NCBI GenBank assembly: GCA_945834545.1 | Contig: CAMAHO010000045.1 | Coordinates: 1 to 13,248, forward strand | Direction: 5' to 3' | Source: an uncultured Lachnospiraceae bacterium | Lineage (GTDB): Bacteria > Bacillota > Clostridia > Lachnospirales > Lachnospiraceae | Length of the DNA stretch: 13,248 nucleotides | Shown: piece after piece, positions 1 through 6,719 of the stretch | Layout of the letters: every line of letters begins with the position of its first letter | Position numbering within the stretch: position 1 is the first letter of the stretch | The notes under the pieces: generated by a model | Database searches by the model: none | Seen by the model: only the letters and a program-made list of their open reading frames with translations | What the model was told of the DNA's origin: nothing | Translations under genes and position numbers: made by a program

Positions 1-786
1 CATCTTTCTGTAAACAGCAGTAACACCGGCACTATATTCAGCCTTTTTCATACGTCCTTCTATCTTAAAGGAATCAATACCGGACTCCATTAATTGGTCT
101 AAAATACTTGCTGTTTCTTGGTCCTTCATACTTAATGGATAGAAATAGTCCGTTTCAACCCCAGTCTCGTCAATCACCTTTAAGGGAAGACGGCAAGGCT
201 GAGCACAACGTCCTCGATTACCGCTTCTTCCACCTAATACACTACTGTAGAGACACTGCCCTGAATAACAATAACACATTGCCCCATGGATAAAGCATTC
301 CAATTCTAAATTGGAATGATCCTTCAGATACTGTATTTCTCTTAAAGTCAATTCTCTCGACAAAACTACACGTGTAAACCCACATTGCTCTAAAAAATCC
401 AGACTATATTGGTTTGTTAATGTCATTTGAGTGCTGGCATGACGTTCTAAATCCGGGAAATAGTGGGCTAAAACTCTAGCCACTCCTAAATCCTGAAGGA
501 TCACACCGTCAAGACCTGCATCATAAAACGGGGCTATAAAATCATATAATTCATCTATTTCAGTATCCTTTAGCAAGGTATTAACTGTTAAATATACCTT
601 TACCTTCTTTAGATGGGCCAATTCAATACACTCAACTAACTGTTCTGTTGTGAAATTTTCGGCATAAGCTCTTGCACTGAACCTATCAGCACCCACATAG
701 ATTGCATCTGCCCCCGCGTTAATGGCTCCATAGAATGCCTGGATATTCCCGGCAGGGGATAATAATTCCGCTCTTTTCCGCTTCAT
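1..786 (-). CDS. U32 family peptidase / tRNA-rRNA hydroxylation-type protein, 5' part (runs off the left edge)
   Basis: The first 262 codons of a U32 family protein; the 3' end is outside the window. Translating the minus strand gives an N-terminal AELLSPAGN motif (residues 6-14), GADAIYVG (25-32), a TIM-barrel-like segment with VYLTVNTL and GVILQDLG, HASTQ (116-120), and then the U32 signature around residues 162-198 (ECFIHGAMC followed by SGQC and NRGRCAQPC). Cys171, Cys178, Cys194 and Cys198 match the four-cysteine pattern that binds an iron-sulfur cluster in relatives such as UbiU/UbiV. SFKIEGRMK follows at 239-247. The family was named for collagenase-like peptidases, but characterised bacterial members (TrhP, RlhA) hydroxylate tRNA or rRNA pyrimidines, so RNA modification is the likelier role. 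Start ATG at 786 has GAGGTG 12 nt upstream; the frame stays open further upstream, and a TTG at about 810 is an alternative. It lies 62 nt after zapA, probably in the ruvAB-zapA operon. Confidence 0.9.
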   Translation of the reverse strand, partial: MKRKRAELLSPAGNIQAFYGAINAGADAIYVGADRFSARAYAENFTTEQLVECIELAHLKKVKVYLTVNTLLKDTEIDELYDFIAPFYDAGLDGVILQDLGVARVLAHYFPDLERHASTQMTLTNQYSLDFLEQCGFTRVVLSRELTLREIQYLKDHSNLELECFIHGAMCYCYSGQCLYSSVLGGRSGNRGRCAQPCRLPLKVIDETGVETDYFYPLSMKDQETASILDQLMESGIDSFKIEGRMKKAEYSAGVTAVYRKM

Positions 787-848
787 ATACTGTCTACGCA
801 CCTCATATTCAAGAAAGCTGCCCAAAAAGGACAGCCTTCTATATCGTC

Positions 849-1184
849 TTATTTCATATTGTTTTGTACTGCATTTTCTAACTTAATCTGGGCTGTTACC
901 AGCTCATGCTTCAAATCATACAGTTCCTTTTCCTTTGACTTAAGGTCTTCTTCTAATTTATCAATTTGTTTTTTTGCCTTAAAATAATCGTCCGCAATAT
1001 TAAGCTGTATTAAAATGGACTGTGTATCTGAATCCTGTCTCAAAAAGCTCTCTATCTTTGAGTATTCATTCAGTTTATTATTAAGATAAGAAGCAACTCT
1101 TTGCAAATATTCCTCATCCTCGTAACCGCACAGTGTAAATAATTTGCCACCAATTGCAACCTCAGTACTGTTCTTTGTATTCAT
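849..1184 (-). CDS. zapA: Cell division protein ZapA-like
   Basis: A 111-residue protein with the ZapA pattern: an N-terminal globular domain (EVAIGGKLFTLCGYEDEEYLQRVASYLN in spirit, residues about 8-38) followed by a long charged helix from about residue 60 to the C-terminus rich in K and E with heptad-like leucines and isoleucines (coiled coil). ZapA binds FtsZ in the cytoplasm and cross-links protofilaments at the Z ring. The start was moved to the second ATG (1184), because GAGAGG lies 7 nt upstream of it; the ATG seven codons earlier (1205) has no clear ribosome binding site. It sits 68 nt after ruvB and 62 nt before the U32 gene. This ruvB-zapA-U32 order is common in Clostridia and suggests cotranscription. 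The family assignment rests on domain shape and context, as ZapA sequences are weakly conserved. Confidence 0.85.
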   Translation of the reverse strand: MNTKNSTEVAIGGKLFTLCGYEDEEYLQRVASYLNNKLNEYSKIESFLRQDSDTQSILIQLNIADDYFKAKKQIDKLEEDLKSKEKELYDLKHELVTAQIKLENAVQNNMK

Positions 1185-1252
1185 GGGAAAACCTCTCTTA
1201 TTCATTCAACCAAGCTCATTATATCTCACAGAAAATACTATGGCAAGTTAAT

Positions 1253-2251
1253 TTATACTTGGATTATCAACCCCATATGTTTGTAGGCAAGGTCTGTTGC
1301 TACTCTTCCCCGTGGTGTTCGATTAATAAAACCATTTTTGATTAAATACGGCTCATAAACGTCCTCGATAGTACCAGCATCTTCGCCAATAGCAGCGGCC
1401 AGGGTATCCAACCCTACAGGACCTCCGCCAAACTTCTCTATCATCGTATTTAAGATATGTCTGTCTATATGATCTAAGCCTCTTTTATCCACATCCATTA
1501 AATCCAGAGCGGTAATAGCGACATCCTTTGTAATCTCCCCGTCATACATGACTTGGGCAAAGTCACGCACACGCTTTAAAATACGATTGGCAAGTCTTGG
1601 AGTTCCTCGACTTCGCTTTGCCATCTCCAAAGCGCCGTCAGCTGAAATTTTTACACCTAATACGCCGGCAGAATGTATTATGATTTGCTGTAGCTCGTCA
1701 AGCTCATAAAATTCCATATGATACATCATACCAAATCGGTCGCGCAAAGGAGCAGTCAATAAGCCTGCCCTTGTAGTAGCACCCACCAGAGTAAACTTAG
1801 GCAGTTCCAACCGAACTGACCTGGCACTGGAGCCTTTTCCGATCATAATATCGATGCAGTAATCCTCCATGGCCGGATATAATACTTCTTCTACCTGCCT
1901 GTTTAACCTATGAATCTCATCAACAAACAAGAGATCTCCCTCTTCCAGATTATTCAAAATAGCTGCCATTTCCCCGGGTTTTTCAATTGCAGGTCCACTT
2001 GTCACTTTAAGGTGCACGCCCATCTCATTGGCTATAATTCCCGCTAAGGTAGTTTTTCCTAATCCCGGAGGTCCATAAAATAAAACATGGTCTAGAGCAT
2101 CTTGTCGTTGCTTAGCCGCTTCAATATAAACCTTCAGATTATCCTTTACCTTTCTCTGACCGATATAGTCATCCAAGGTCTGAGGTCGCAAGGAACCTTC
2201 TATCTTAATATCCTCTTCTTTTACGGTTGTTTCTATCATTCTTCCAGCCAA
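1253..2251 (-). CDS. ruvB: Holliday junction branch migration ATPase RuvB (TTG start)
   Basis: The 332-residue AAA+ motor of the RuvAB complex, which drives branch migration of Holliday junctions during recombinational repair. Visible motifs: LRPQTLDDYIGQ (21-32), Walker A GPPGLGKTT (60-68), Walker B LLFVDEIHRL (107-116), sensor 1 GATTRAG (157-163), APLRDRFG with the arginine-finger region (167-174), and the C-terminal winged-helix DNA-binding domain with GGGPVGLDTLA and RTPRGR. The length is normal for the family. The start is a TTG codon at 2251: AGGAG sits 7 nt upstream of it and overlaps the ruvA stop codon, whereas the next in-frame ATG four codons later would be 19 nt from that site. 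The 10-nt gap and the overlapping ribosome binding site imply translational coupling to ruvA. Confidence 0.98.
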   Translation of the reverse strand: MAGRMIETTVKEEDIKIEGSLRPQTLDDYIGQRKVKDNLKVYIEAAKQRQDALDHVLFYGPPGLGKTTLAGIIANEMGVHLKVTSGPAIEKPGEMAAILNNLEEGDLLFVDEIHRLNRQVEEVLYPAMEDYCIDIMIGKGSSARSVRLELPKFTLVGATTRAGLLTAPLRDRFGMMYHMEFYELDELQQIIIHSAGVLGVKISADGALEMAKRSRGTPRLANRILKRVRDFAQVMYDGEITKDVAITALDLMDVDKRGLDHIDRHILNTMIEKFGGGPVGLDTLAAAIGEDAGTIEDVYEPYLIKNGFINRTPRGRVATDLAYKHMGLIIQV

Positions 2252-2261
2252 GGTAAATCTC

Positions 2262-2870
2262 CTACATTCTCTTTAATACCATCTTTAATAATGTACCTGA
2301 ATCTATTGTATCAGCATTTTCTATACTTTCCAAGGCTTTCAAACACTGTGTCTTTGAATATCCTAGGGCAACCAGCGCATCTATCGTATCCTTTTTAGCT
2401 GAGGGTAGATTTGAAGTCTGATTCTCAGGGGACAAATCCGTATTTGGTAGCATAAGGTCGTTGGATTCACCGGATAGTTTCTCCCGAAGCTCTAAGATTA
2501 AGCGTTCTGCAGTTTTCGCTCCTATGCCTGGAAGCTTAGACAAGGTCTTCTTATCCTGTGAAATGATAGCATAACGGAAAGAGTCCACATCCATAGCTCC
2601 TAAAATCGCTTGTGCCGATTTGGGTCCTATGCCGTTTACAGAGATAATCTTCTTAAATAAAGCTAATTCCGAACGTGATAAAAAGCCATATAGCCAGATT
2701 GCATCTTCTCTGACGCTGGTATAGGTATATAGTGTAACCGGCTCTCCGGAAGGCGGTAGATTGGAAGCTGTCGTGGGAGAAATTTTGATATTCATCCCCA
2801 CTCCATTCATATCTATTACAGCACAGTCCTCATCCAGATATTCAAAAATTCCACTTACAAAAGCTATCAT
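2262..2870 (-). CDS. ruvA: Holliday junction-binding protein RuvA
   Basis: A 202-residue RuvA, which tetramerises on Holliday junctions and recruits RuvB. The N-terminal OB fold spans about residues 1-62 (GVGMNIKIS, TLYTYTSVREDAIWLYGF). Two helix-hairpin-helix motifs follow: NGIGPKSAQAIL at about 79-90 and LPGIGAKTAERLILELREK at about 113-131. An acidic, low-complexity linker leads to the C-terminal RuvB-binding helical domain (about 157-202, DALVALGYSKTQ). The start ATG at 2870 has GGGAGG 5-6 nt upstream. No ruvC is visible nearby, which is usual for Firmicutes, where RecU takes that role. A terminator-like hairpin lies just upstream of the ribosome binding site, so ruvA expression depends on what happens at that hairpin. 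Confidence 0.98.
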   Translation of the reverse strand: MIAFVSGIFEYLDEDCAVIDMNGVGMNIKISPTTASNLPPSGEPVTLYTYTSVREDAIWLYGFLSRSELALFKKIISVNGIGPKSAQAILGAMDVDSFRYAIISQDKKTLSKLPGIGAKTAERLILELREKLSGESNDLMLPNTDLSPENQTSNLPSAKKDTIDALVALGYSKTQCLKALESIENADTIDSGTLLKMVLKRM

Positions 2871-2881
2871 CCATTCCTCCC

Positions 2882-2912
2882 AAAAAAGCCCACACTTGCT
2901 GCGGGCTTTTTT
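2882..2912 (-). terminator. Intrinsic terminator after leuCD, abutting the ruvA ribosome binding site
   Basis: The arms AAAAAAGCCC and GGGCTTTTTT pair perfectly around an 11-nt interior that can extend the stem by a G-T and a C-G pair. Read on the minus strand, the stem ends in a run of six T, a classic intrinsic terminator, and its symmetry makes it potentially bidirectional. It lies 48 nt beyond the leuD stop codon, and only a GGGAGG and 5-6 nt separate it from the ruvA start. Confidence 0.85.
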
Positions 2913-2950
2913 AATTCTCCCATTTCAGATTTGTATGCCTGCTATGGATT

Positions 2951-2980
2951 AGTATATAATTTATTTCTGATTGATGTAAT
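2951..2980 (-). promoter_or_regulatory. Candidate sigma-A promoter for ruvAB inside the 3' end of leuD
   Basis: On the minus strand a -35-like ATTACA (2975-2980) is followed after 18 nt by TATACT (2951-2956). The -10 is good and the -35 is fair. The predicted start near 2944 lies upstream of the hairpin at 2882-2912, so that hairpin would be in the ruvA leader. It is the best promoter candidate I can find between leuD and ruvA, but it is weak evidence by sequence alone. Confidence 0.4.
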
Positions 2981-3449
2981 TTACAAGCCCTTCCGCAGCA
3001 ATAATTTTCTGCATAAACTCCGGAAATGCCTGACCTTGGAAGCTTTCTTTCGTTGTCAAGTCTGTAATAATACCGGTATCAAAATTAACTTCCACTTCAT
3101 CCCCATTCTGAATTGCAATGGAGGCTTCCTTACATTCTATAATGGGTAAGCCTATGTTAATCGCATTTCTGTAAAAGATTCTTGCAAACGTCTCAGCAAT
3201 TACACAGCTGACACCTGCAGCCTTAATTGCAATCGGTGCATGCTCTCTGGAGGAGCCACATCCAAAGTTTTTGGTTGCAACCATGATATCCCCTTTCTTT
3301 ACCTTGGAAACGAAATCCTTATCGATATCCTCCATACAATGTAAGGCCAACTCTGTCGGGTCAGAGGAATTCAGATAACGAGCAGGAATGATTACATCTG
3401 TGTCTACATTATCTCCATATTTAAATACGGTTCCTTTTGCATTCTTCAT
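2961..3449 (-). CDS. leuD: 3-isopropylmalate dehydratase small subunit
   Basis: The 162-residue small (swivel-domain) subunit of isopropylmalate isomerase, which with LeuC converts 2-isopropylmalate to 3-isopropylmalate in the leucine pathway. Visible: GDNVDTDVIIPARYL (12-26), the substrate-binding loop NFGCGSSREHAP (61-72), and FARIFYRNAINIGLP (about 88-102). The length of about 160 residues fits the short archaeal/clostridial type, matching the LeuC type upstream. The AAGGAG ribosome binding site overlaps the leuC stop codon and only 3 nt separate the two genes, so the subunits are almost certainly made by coupled translation. The short subunit family also includes homoaconitase-type isomerases; the nearby ilv genes favour leucine synthesis. 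Confidence 0.96.
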   Translation of the reverse strand: MKNAKGTVFKYGDNVDTDVIIPARYLNSSDPTELALHCMEDIDKDFVSKVKKGDIMVATKNFGCGSSREHAPIAIKAAGVSCVIAETFARIFYRNAINIGLPIIECKEASIAIQNGDEVEVNFDTGIITDLTTKESFQGQAFPEFMQKIIAAEGLVNYINQK

Positions 3450-3452
3450 GTT

Positions 3453-4736
3453 TTACATCTCCTTTTCATCCAAATCACAAGGGCAGGAAATCTTTCCTGT
3501 AACTGCACTTGCTGCTGCAACTGCCGGGCTGGCTAAATAAATTTCCGAGCTGATGTGGCCCATTCTGCCGACGAAATTTCGATTGGTGGTAGAAACACAT
3601 CTCTCATTTTCAGCCAAGATGCCCATATAACCGCCCAAGCAAGGGCCACAGGTGGGTGTACTTACAACTGCTCCTGCTTCGATGAAGGTTCGTAGTAGTC
3701 CCAATTCCATGGCTTCTAAGTAAATCGCCTGGGTGGCAGGAATAACAATACATCTCATGCCCTTCTTGACATGTCTTCCCTTCAAAACCTCAGCAGCAAT
3801 CTTTAAATCATCCAGTCTGCCGTTTGTACAAGATCCTATTACAACCTGATCAACGGCAATGGGCTCCATCTTATGTATTTCGTCAATCGTATGTGTATTC
3901 TCAGGCAAATGTGGGAAGGAAACGGTAGGACGAAGCTCGCTTAGGTCAATGGTATACTCCTCATCATAAACAGCGTCATCATCTGCTTCGTATATGGTGT
4001 ATTCTCTTGTAGTGTGTTCCTTTAAGTAGGCAATGGTTTTTTCATCTACCGGGAAAATACCATTTTTTCCACCTGCTTCTATGGCCATATTAGCGATAGT
4101 AAATCTGTCATCCATAGAGAGATTTGCAATACCAGGGCCAACAAACTCCACGGATTTGTAAAGTGCACCATCTACACCAATCATACCAATAATATGTAAA
4201 ATCACATCCTTACCGCTTACCCATTTAGAAGGCTTTCCGATAATATTGAATTTTATGGCAGAAGGCACCTTAAACCATGCTTTACCGGTTGCCATGCCGG
4301 CTGCCATATCAGTACTTCCCACGCCGGTGGAAAAAGCACCCAGTGCACCATAGGTACAGGTATGAGAGTCTGCGCCAATGATTACATCTCCCGGAACAGT
4401 TAACCCTTTTTCCGGTAATAATGCGTGCTCTATGCCCATCTCACCAACCTCAAAATAGTTGGTAATCTGGTTCTTTATGGCAAACTCTCTAACACATTTA
4501 CAGTGCTCCGCAGACTTAATATCCTTGTTTGGAACAAAATGATCCGGCACAAGAGCAATCTTGTCCTTATGAAATACACCGTTTACATTCATCTTAGACA
4601 TTTCTTTTATTGCAACCGGGCTGGTAATATCATTTCCCAAAACCAGATCCAAATCGGCTTCGATTAACTGACCAGCGCAAACACTATCCAGGCCTGCTGC
4701 ATGGGCCAGAATTTTCTGTGTCATTGTCATTCCCAT
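3453..4736 (-). CDS. leuC: 3-isopropylmalate dehydratase large subunit (archaeal/clostridial type)
   Basis: A 427-residue aconitase-superfamily subunit carrying the [4Fe-4S] cluster. The cluster ligands are Cys303 (GSCTNGR) and Cys363 and Cys366 (TPTCGPCLGG). Also present are VIGADSHTCTYGALGAFSTGVGS-type sequence at about 119-141 and NRNFVGRMG (385-393). At about 420 residues it belongs to the shorter LeuC2/HacA-like class, not the roughly 470-residue enterobacterial class. Start ATG at 4736 has AGGAGG 8 nt upstream. It is the first gene of a two-gene leuCD unit with its own extended -10 promoter at 4794-4802 and a dyad over the predicted transcription start. Oxygen lability of the exposed cluster iron is a family property. 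Confidence 0.97.
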   Translation of the reverse strand: MGMTMTQKILAHAAGLDSVCAGQLIEADLDLVLGNDITSPVAIKEMSKMNVNGVFHKDKIALVPDHFVPNKDIKSAEHCKCVREFAIKNQITNYFEVGEMGIEHALLPEKGLTVPGDVIIGADSHTCTYGALGAFSTGVGSTDMAAGMATGKAWFKVPSAIKFNIIGKPSKWVSGKDVILHIIGMIGVDGALYKSVEFVGPGIANLSMDDRFTIANMAIEAGGKNGIFPVDEKTIAYLKEHTTREYTIYEADDDAVYDEEYTIDLSELRPTVSFPHLPENTHTIDEIHKMEPIAVDQVVIGSCTNGRLDDLKIAAEVLKGRHVKKGMRCIVIPATQAIYLEAMELGLLRTFIEAGAVVSTPTCGPCLGGYMGILAENERCVSTTNRNFVGRMGHISSEIYLASPAVAAASAVTGKISCPCDLDEKEM

Positions 4737-4764
4737 GATGGAATCCTCCTAATGAAATATTGTA

Positions 4765-4786
4765 GTGCAATACATTTTCTTTGCAC
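4765..4786. promoter_or_regulatory. Dyad GTGCAA-N10-TTGCAC over the predicted leuC transcription start (possible operator)
   Basis: A perfect 6-bp inverted repeat with a 10-nt AT-rich spacer, lying at about +1 to +22 relative to the leuC promoter's predicted start. The position suits a repressor site, or a small mRNA 5' hairpin. I cannot match it to a known regulator. Confidence 0.45.
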
Positions 4787-4793
4787 AAATCCA

Positions 4794-4802
4794 AGTATAA
4801 CA
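4794..4802 (-). promoter_or_regulatory. leuC: Extended -10 promoter for leuCD
   Basis: On the minus strand TG-T-TATACT is an extended -10 element. The -35 position falls in the run of T from the upstream terminator and does not resemble TTGACA, which fits an extended -10 promoter. The predicted start is near 4787, giving a leader of about 50 nt before leuC. Confidence 0.6.
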
Positions 4803-4814
4803 TAAATTTCATGC

Positions 4815-4845
4815 AAAAAAAATAGCCAGATTTAATCTAAATCTG
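4815..4845 (-). terminator. Intrinsic terminator between the palindromic element and the leuC promoter
   Basis: CAGATTTA-ATC-TAAATCTG (4827-4845) is a perfect 8-bp hairpin. Read on the minus strand it is followed, after four bases, by eight T (4815-4822). The stem is AT-rich, so efficiency is uncertain. It would stop transcripts arriving from dedA or from the palindromic element before leuC. Confidence 0.65.
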
Positions 4846-4859
4846 CCTTTTGCTTTCCT

Positions 4860-5036
4860 GCTATAACGAATTTATGTGCCTTCCACGGTTTTATATATTT
4901 ATTGCAGACGCGCTTTCGCTCTAATCGCACCGTAGCGGTACGTAAGCGAGCAAAATACGCTCGCCAAATACCGACGGTGCTACAAGGTCTGCATATTAAT
5001 ATATAAAACCATTGCTGGCACATAATTCCAAAATAG
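4860..5036 (-). repeat. Palindromic structured element, copy 1 (core reads on the minus strand)
   Basis: The main content of the 302-bp gap between dedA and leuC. Outer arms TTATGTGCC (4872-4880) with GGCACATAA (5017-5025), and GGTTTTATATATT (4887-4899) with its complement (4998-5010), enclose a core (4905-4994) that matches copy 2 at 83 of 90 positions in the opposite orientation. Core helices: GCAGAC/GTCTGC (4904-4909 with 4987-4992), GCACCGT/ACGGTGC (4927-4933 with 4974-4980), CGGTA/TACCG (4936-4940 with 4969-4973), and the apical GCGAGC/GCTCGC (4946-4951 with 4959-4964). A side hairpin GCG-CTTT-CGC lies on one strand only. The edges beyond 4868 and 5027 were placed by weak similarity between the arms and to copy 2. 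It starts 2-3 nt beyond the dedA stop codon. The family is not recognised. Confidence 0.85.
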
Positions 5037-5038
5037 GC

Positions 5039-5563
5039 TTATTTTATTAGATATTTTCCAATCATTTCAAATATTTTGTCACCGTAAATATATCCTGCTC
5101 CGATAAATGCGGTATTCCAGATTAGAATCCCCAAAACAGAGGCAATACAGAATTTCAAGAAATTCAGCTTTAGAAATCCGGCAGGTATGGATATGATTGT
5201 TCTGAAAACCGGAATTAATTTTGCTAAAAAAATGCCAAAATAGCCCTTTTCTCGAATCCAATTCACATAGCCTTCAAACTTTTCCTGATGTTTATGGGAT
5301 TTTTTTGAATAATAATGGAAAAAGGCTTTACCAAAGAAAACGCCGATTCCATACAGTACGATACTACCGAGCATAGCTGCTACGGCAGAAAGAAACAGTA
5401 CCCACAAAAAGTGAATACGCCCTTGCCTTGCCATTATGCCGGCCAGAGGCATAATAATCCCTGCCGGAAAGCCTGGTAGATTCAGATACTCTAAAAAAAC
5501 GACCACAAAAATTGCGATTGACCCATATTTTGAAAAATAGTCTGTCAAGACCTCCAATGTCAT
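5039..5563 (-). CDS. DedA family membrane protein (SNARE-associated/VTT domain)
   Basis: A 174-residue integral membrane protein of the DedA/Tvp38 superfamily, whose members act as proton-dependent lipid carriers or flippases, for example for undecaprenyl phosphate or phosphatidylethanolamine. Visible: hydrophobic stretches at about 15-45 (with re-entrant FLEYLNLPGFPAGIIMPLAG), 52-80, 108-130 and 136-160. Glu25 lies in the first re-entrant loop, and KLIPVFRTIISIPAG (115-129) has the conserved arginine (Arg121) with Lys115 in the family motif. At 174 residues it is shorter than the roughly 200-220 usual for DedA but includes both re-entrant loops. Start ATG at 5563 has only a weak GGGGAT upstream and no clear promoter, so it may depend on read-through from ilvC. 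The substrate cannot be told from sequence. Confidence 0.88.
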   Translation of the reverse strand: MTLEVLTDYFSKYGSIAIFVVVFLEYLNLPGFPAGIIMPLAGIMARQGRIHFLWVLFLSAVAAMLGSIVLYGIGVFFGKAFFHYYSKKSHKHQEKFEGYVNWIREKGYFGIFLAKLIPVFRTIISIPAGFLKLNFLKFCIASVLGILIWNTAFIGAGYIYGDKIFEMIGKYLIK

Positions 5564-5598
5564 TATTTAACATCCCCATAGTTCTTTTACAGAAGATA

Positions 5599-5624
5599 AA
5601 TCCCAGCCCTTTCAGGCTGGGATT
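5599..5624 (-). terminator. Strong hairpin after ilvC (terminator-like, without a clear U-run)
   Basis: AATCCCAGCC and GGCTGGGATT form a perfect 10-bp stem with a 6-nt loop, ending 10 nt beyond the ilvC stop codon. Neither strand carries a good T-run after the stem, so it may be a weak terminator or an mRNA 3'-end stabiliser allowing read-through to dedA. Confidence 0.55.
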
Positions 5625-5634
5625 CTAACCTTCC

Positions 5635-6654
5635 TTAGTTGTTGATTAACTTATCTTCCTCATTGTTCCAGCTGTAAAGCTTTCTGATTTCCTCGCCAAC
5701 CTTCTCTGAAGGATGCTCGCTGGCAAGCTTTCTCATAGCCTTGAAATGAACCTGCTTACCTGCATCAGACATATCCAAGAGGAAATCCTTTGCGAATGTA
5801 CCATCCTGAATATCGGAAAGAACCTTCTTCATTGCCTTCTTGGTTTCCTCGGTAACAATCTTAGGTCCGGTAATATAGTCACCATATTCAGCAGTATTAG
5901 AAATGGAATATCTCATTCCGGCAAAACCTGACTGATAAATCAAGTCTACGATAAGCTTCATCTCATGGATACACTCAAAGTAAGCATTTCTCTCATCATA
6001 GCCTGCTTCTACCAAGGTTTCAAAGCCTGCCTGCATAAGAGCACATACACCACCACAAAGAACAGCCTGCTCACCAAAGAGGTCAGTTTCTGTCTCGGTT
6101 CTGAAGGTAGTCTCCAGCACGCCCGCTCTGGCTCCACCGATACCAAGTGCATAAGCAAGTGCTAAATCCTGAGCCTTTCCGGTTGCATCCTGCTCTACAG
6201 CAATTAAACAAGGAACACCCTTGCCTGCCTGATATTCGCTTCTTACAGTATGGCCGGGTCCCTTAGGTGCGATCATGGTAACATCTACATCTGCAGGAGG
6301 AACAATACATCCAAAGTGAATATTGAAACCGTGTGCAAACATTAACATATTACCAGCTTCCAAATTCGGTTCAATGTCATTTTTGTAGAGGGCAGCCTGC
6401 TTCTCATCATTGATCAAAATCATAATGATGTCTGCCTTCTTAGCAGCTTCTGCTGCAGTATAAACTTCAAAGCCCTGCTTTACAGCCTTATCCCAGGATT
6501 TGGAGCCTTTATATAATCCAATGATTACATGGCATCCGGAATCCTTTAAATTTAATGCATGTGCATGACCTTGGCTACCATAACCTATAATTGCTATTGT
6601 TTTTCCTTCTAATAAAGAAAGATTACAATCTTCCTGGTAAAAAATCTTAGCCAT
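5635..6654 (-). CDS. ilvC: Ketol-acid reductoisomerase (class I)
   Basis: A 339-residue enzyme that isomerises and reduces acetolactate or acetohydroxybutyrate, the second common step of valine, leucine and isoleucine synthesis, using NAD(P)H and Mg2+. Visible: Rossmann motif GYGSQGHAHALNL (24-36), the cofactor-specificity loop GLYKGSKSW (46-54), HGFNIHFG with the catalytic His108, APKGPGHTVRSEY (129-141), and the C-terminal knotted domain with metal ligands Asp191 and Glu195 (ETDLFGEQ), YFECIHEMKLIVDLIY (225-240), and Ser252. Class I length (about 330-340). In the specificity loop, tyrosine occupies the position where many NADPH enzymes have arginine (GLRKGS), so cofactor preference is uncertain. 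The start has GGAGGAAG about 7 nt upstream. It lies 65 nt after ilvN with a nested hairpin in the gap. Confidence 0.98.
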   Translation of the reverse strand: MAKIFYQEDCNLSLLEGKTIAIIGYGSQGHAHALNLKDSGCHVIIGLYKGSKSWDKAVKQGFEVYTAAEAAKKADIIMILINDEKQAALYKNDIEPNLEAGNMLMFAHGFNIHFGCIVPPADVDVTMIAPKGPGHTVRSEYQAGKGVPCLIAVEQDATGKAQDLALAYALGIGGARAGVLETTFRTETETDLFGEQAVLCGGVCALMQAGFETLVEAGYDERNAYFECIHEMKLIVDLIYQSGFAGMRYSISNTAEYGDYITGPKIVTEETKKAMKKVLSDIQDGTFAKDFLLDMSDAGKQVHFKAMRKLASEHPSEKVGEEIRKLYSWNNEEDKLINN

Positions 6655-6674
6655 TCTTTCTTCCTCCGTTTATT

Positions 6675-6710
6675 TAGCTTATATAACTGATAGGGTAATC
6701 CCTAGAGCTA
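6675..6710. other. Nested hairpin in the ilvN-ilvC gap
   Basis: TAGGG-TAAT-CCCTA (6691-6704) is a perfect stem-loop, and an outer TAGCT (6675-6679) can pair with AGCTA (6706-6710) across an asymmetric bulge. It has no U-run, so it is more likely an mRNA processing or stability structure than a terminator. Confidence 0.4.
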
Positions 6711-6719
6711 ACTATGTAA

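Noticed and set aside
108..293. Plus-strand 61-codon frame near the left edge
   Set aside because: It is antisense to the U32 gene, whose translation has clear family motifs throughout.
4737..4815. Possible leucine-rich leader peptide upstream of leuC (minus strand, MKFMLYLDLCKENVL)
   Set aside because: Its ATG and first leucine codons lie inside or upstream of the -10 element, so the mRNA from that promoter would not contain them; no ribosome binding site and no terminator/antiterminator pair follow.
4832..5023. Open frame on the minus strand across element copy 1, sharing an ICRPCSTVG-type stretch with a plus-strand frame ending at 12777
   Set aside because: The shared peptide is only the translation of the shared repeat core; there is no ribosome binding site, the two frames have unrelated remainders, and substitutions follow RNA structure, not codons.
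4860..5036. The palindromic elements as integron attC sites
   Set aside because: attC sites conserve short end motifs and vary in the middle; here the middle is conserved and the arms vary, there is no GTTRRRY end motif, and neighbours are housekeeping genes, not cassettes.
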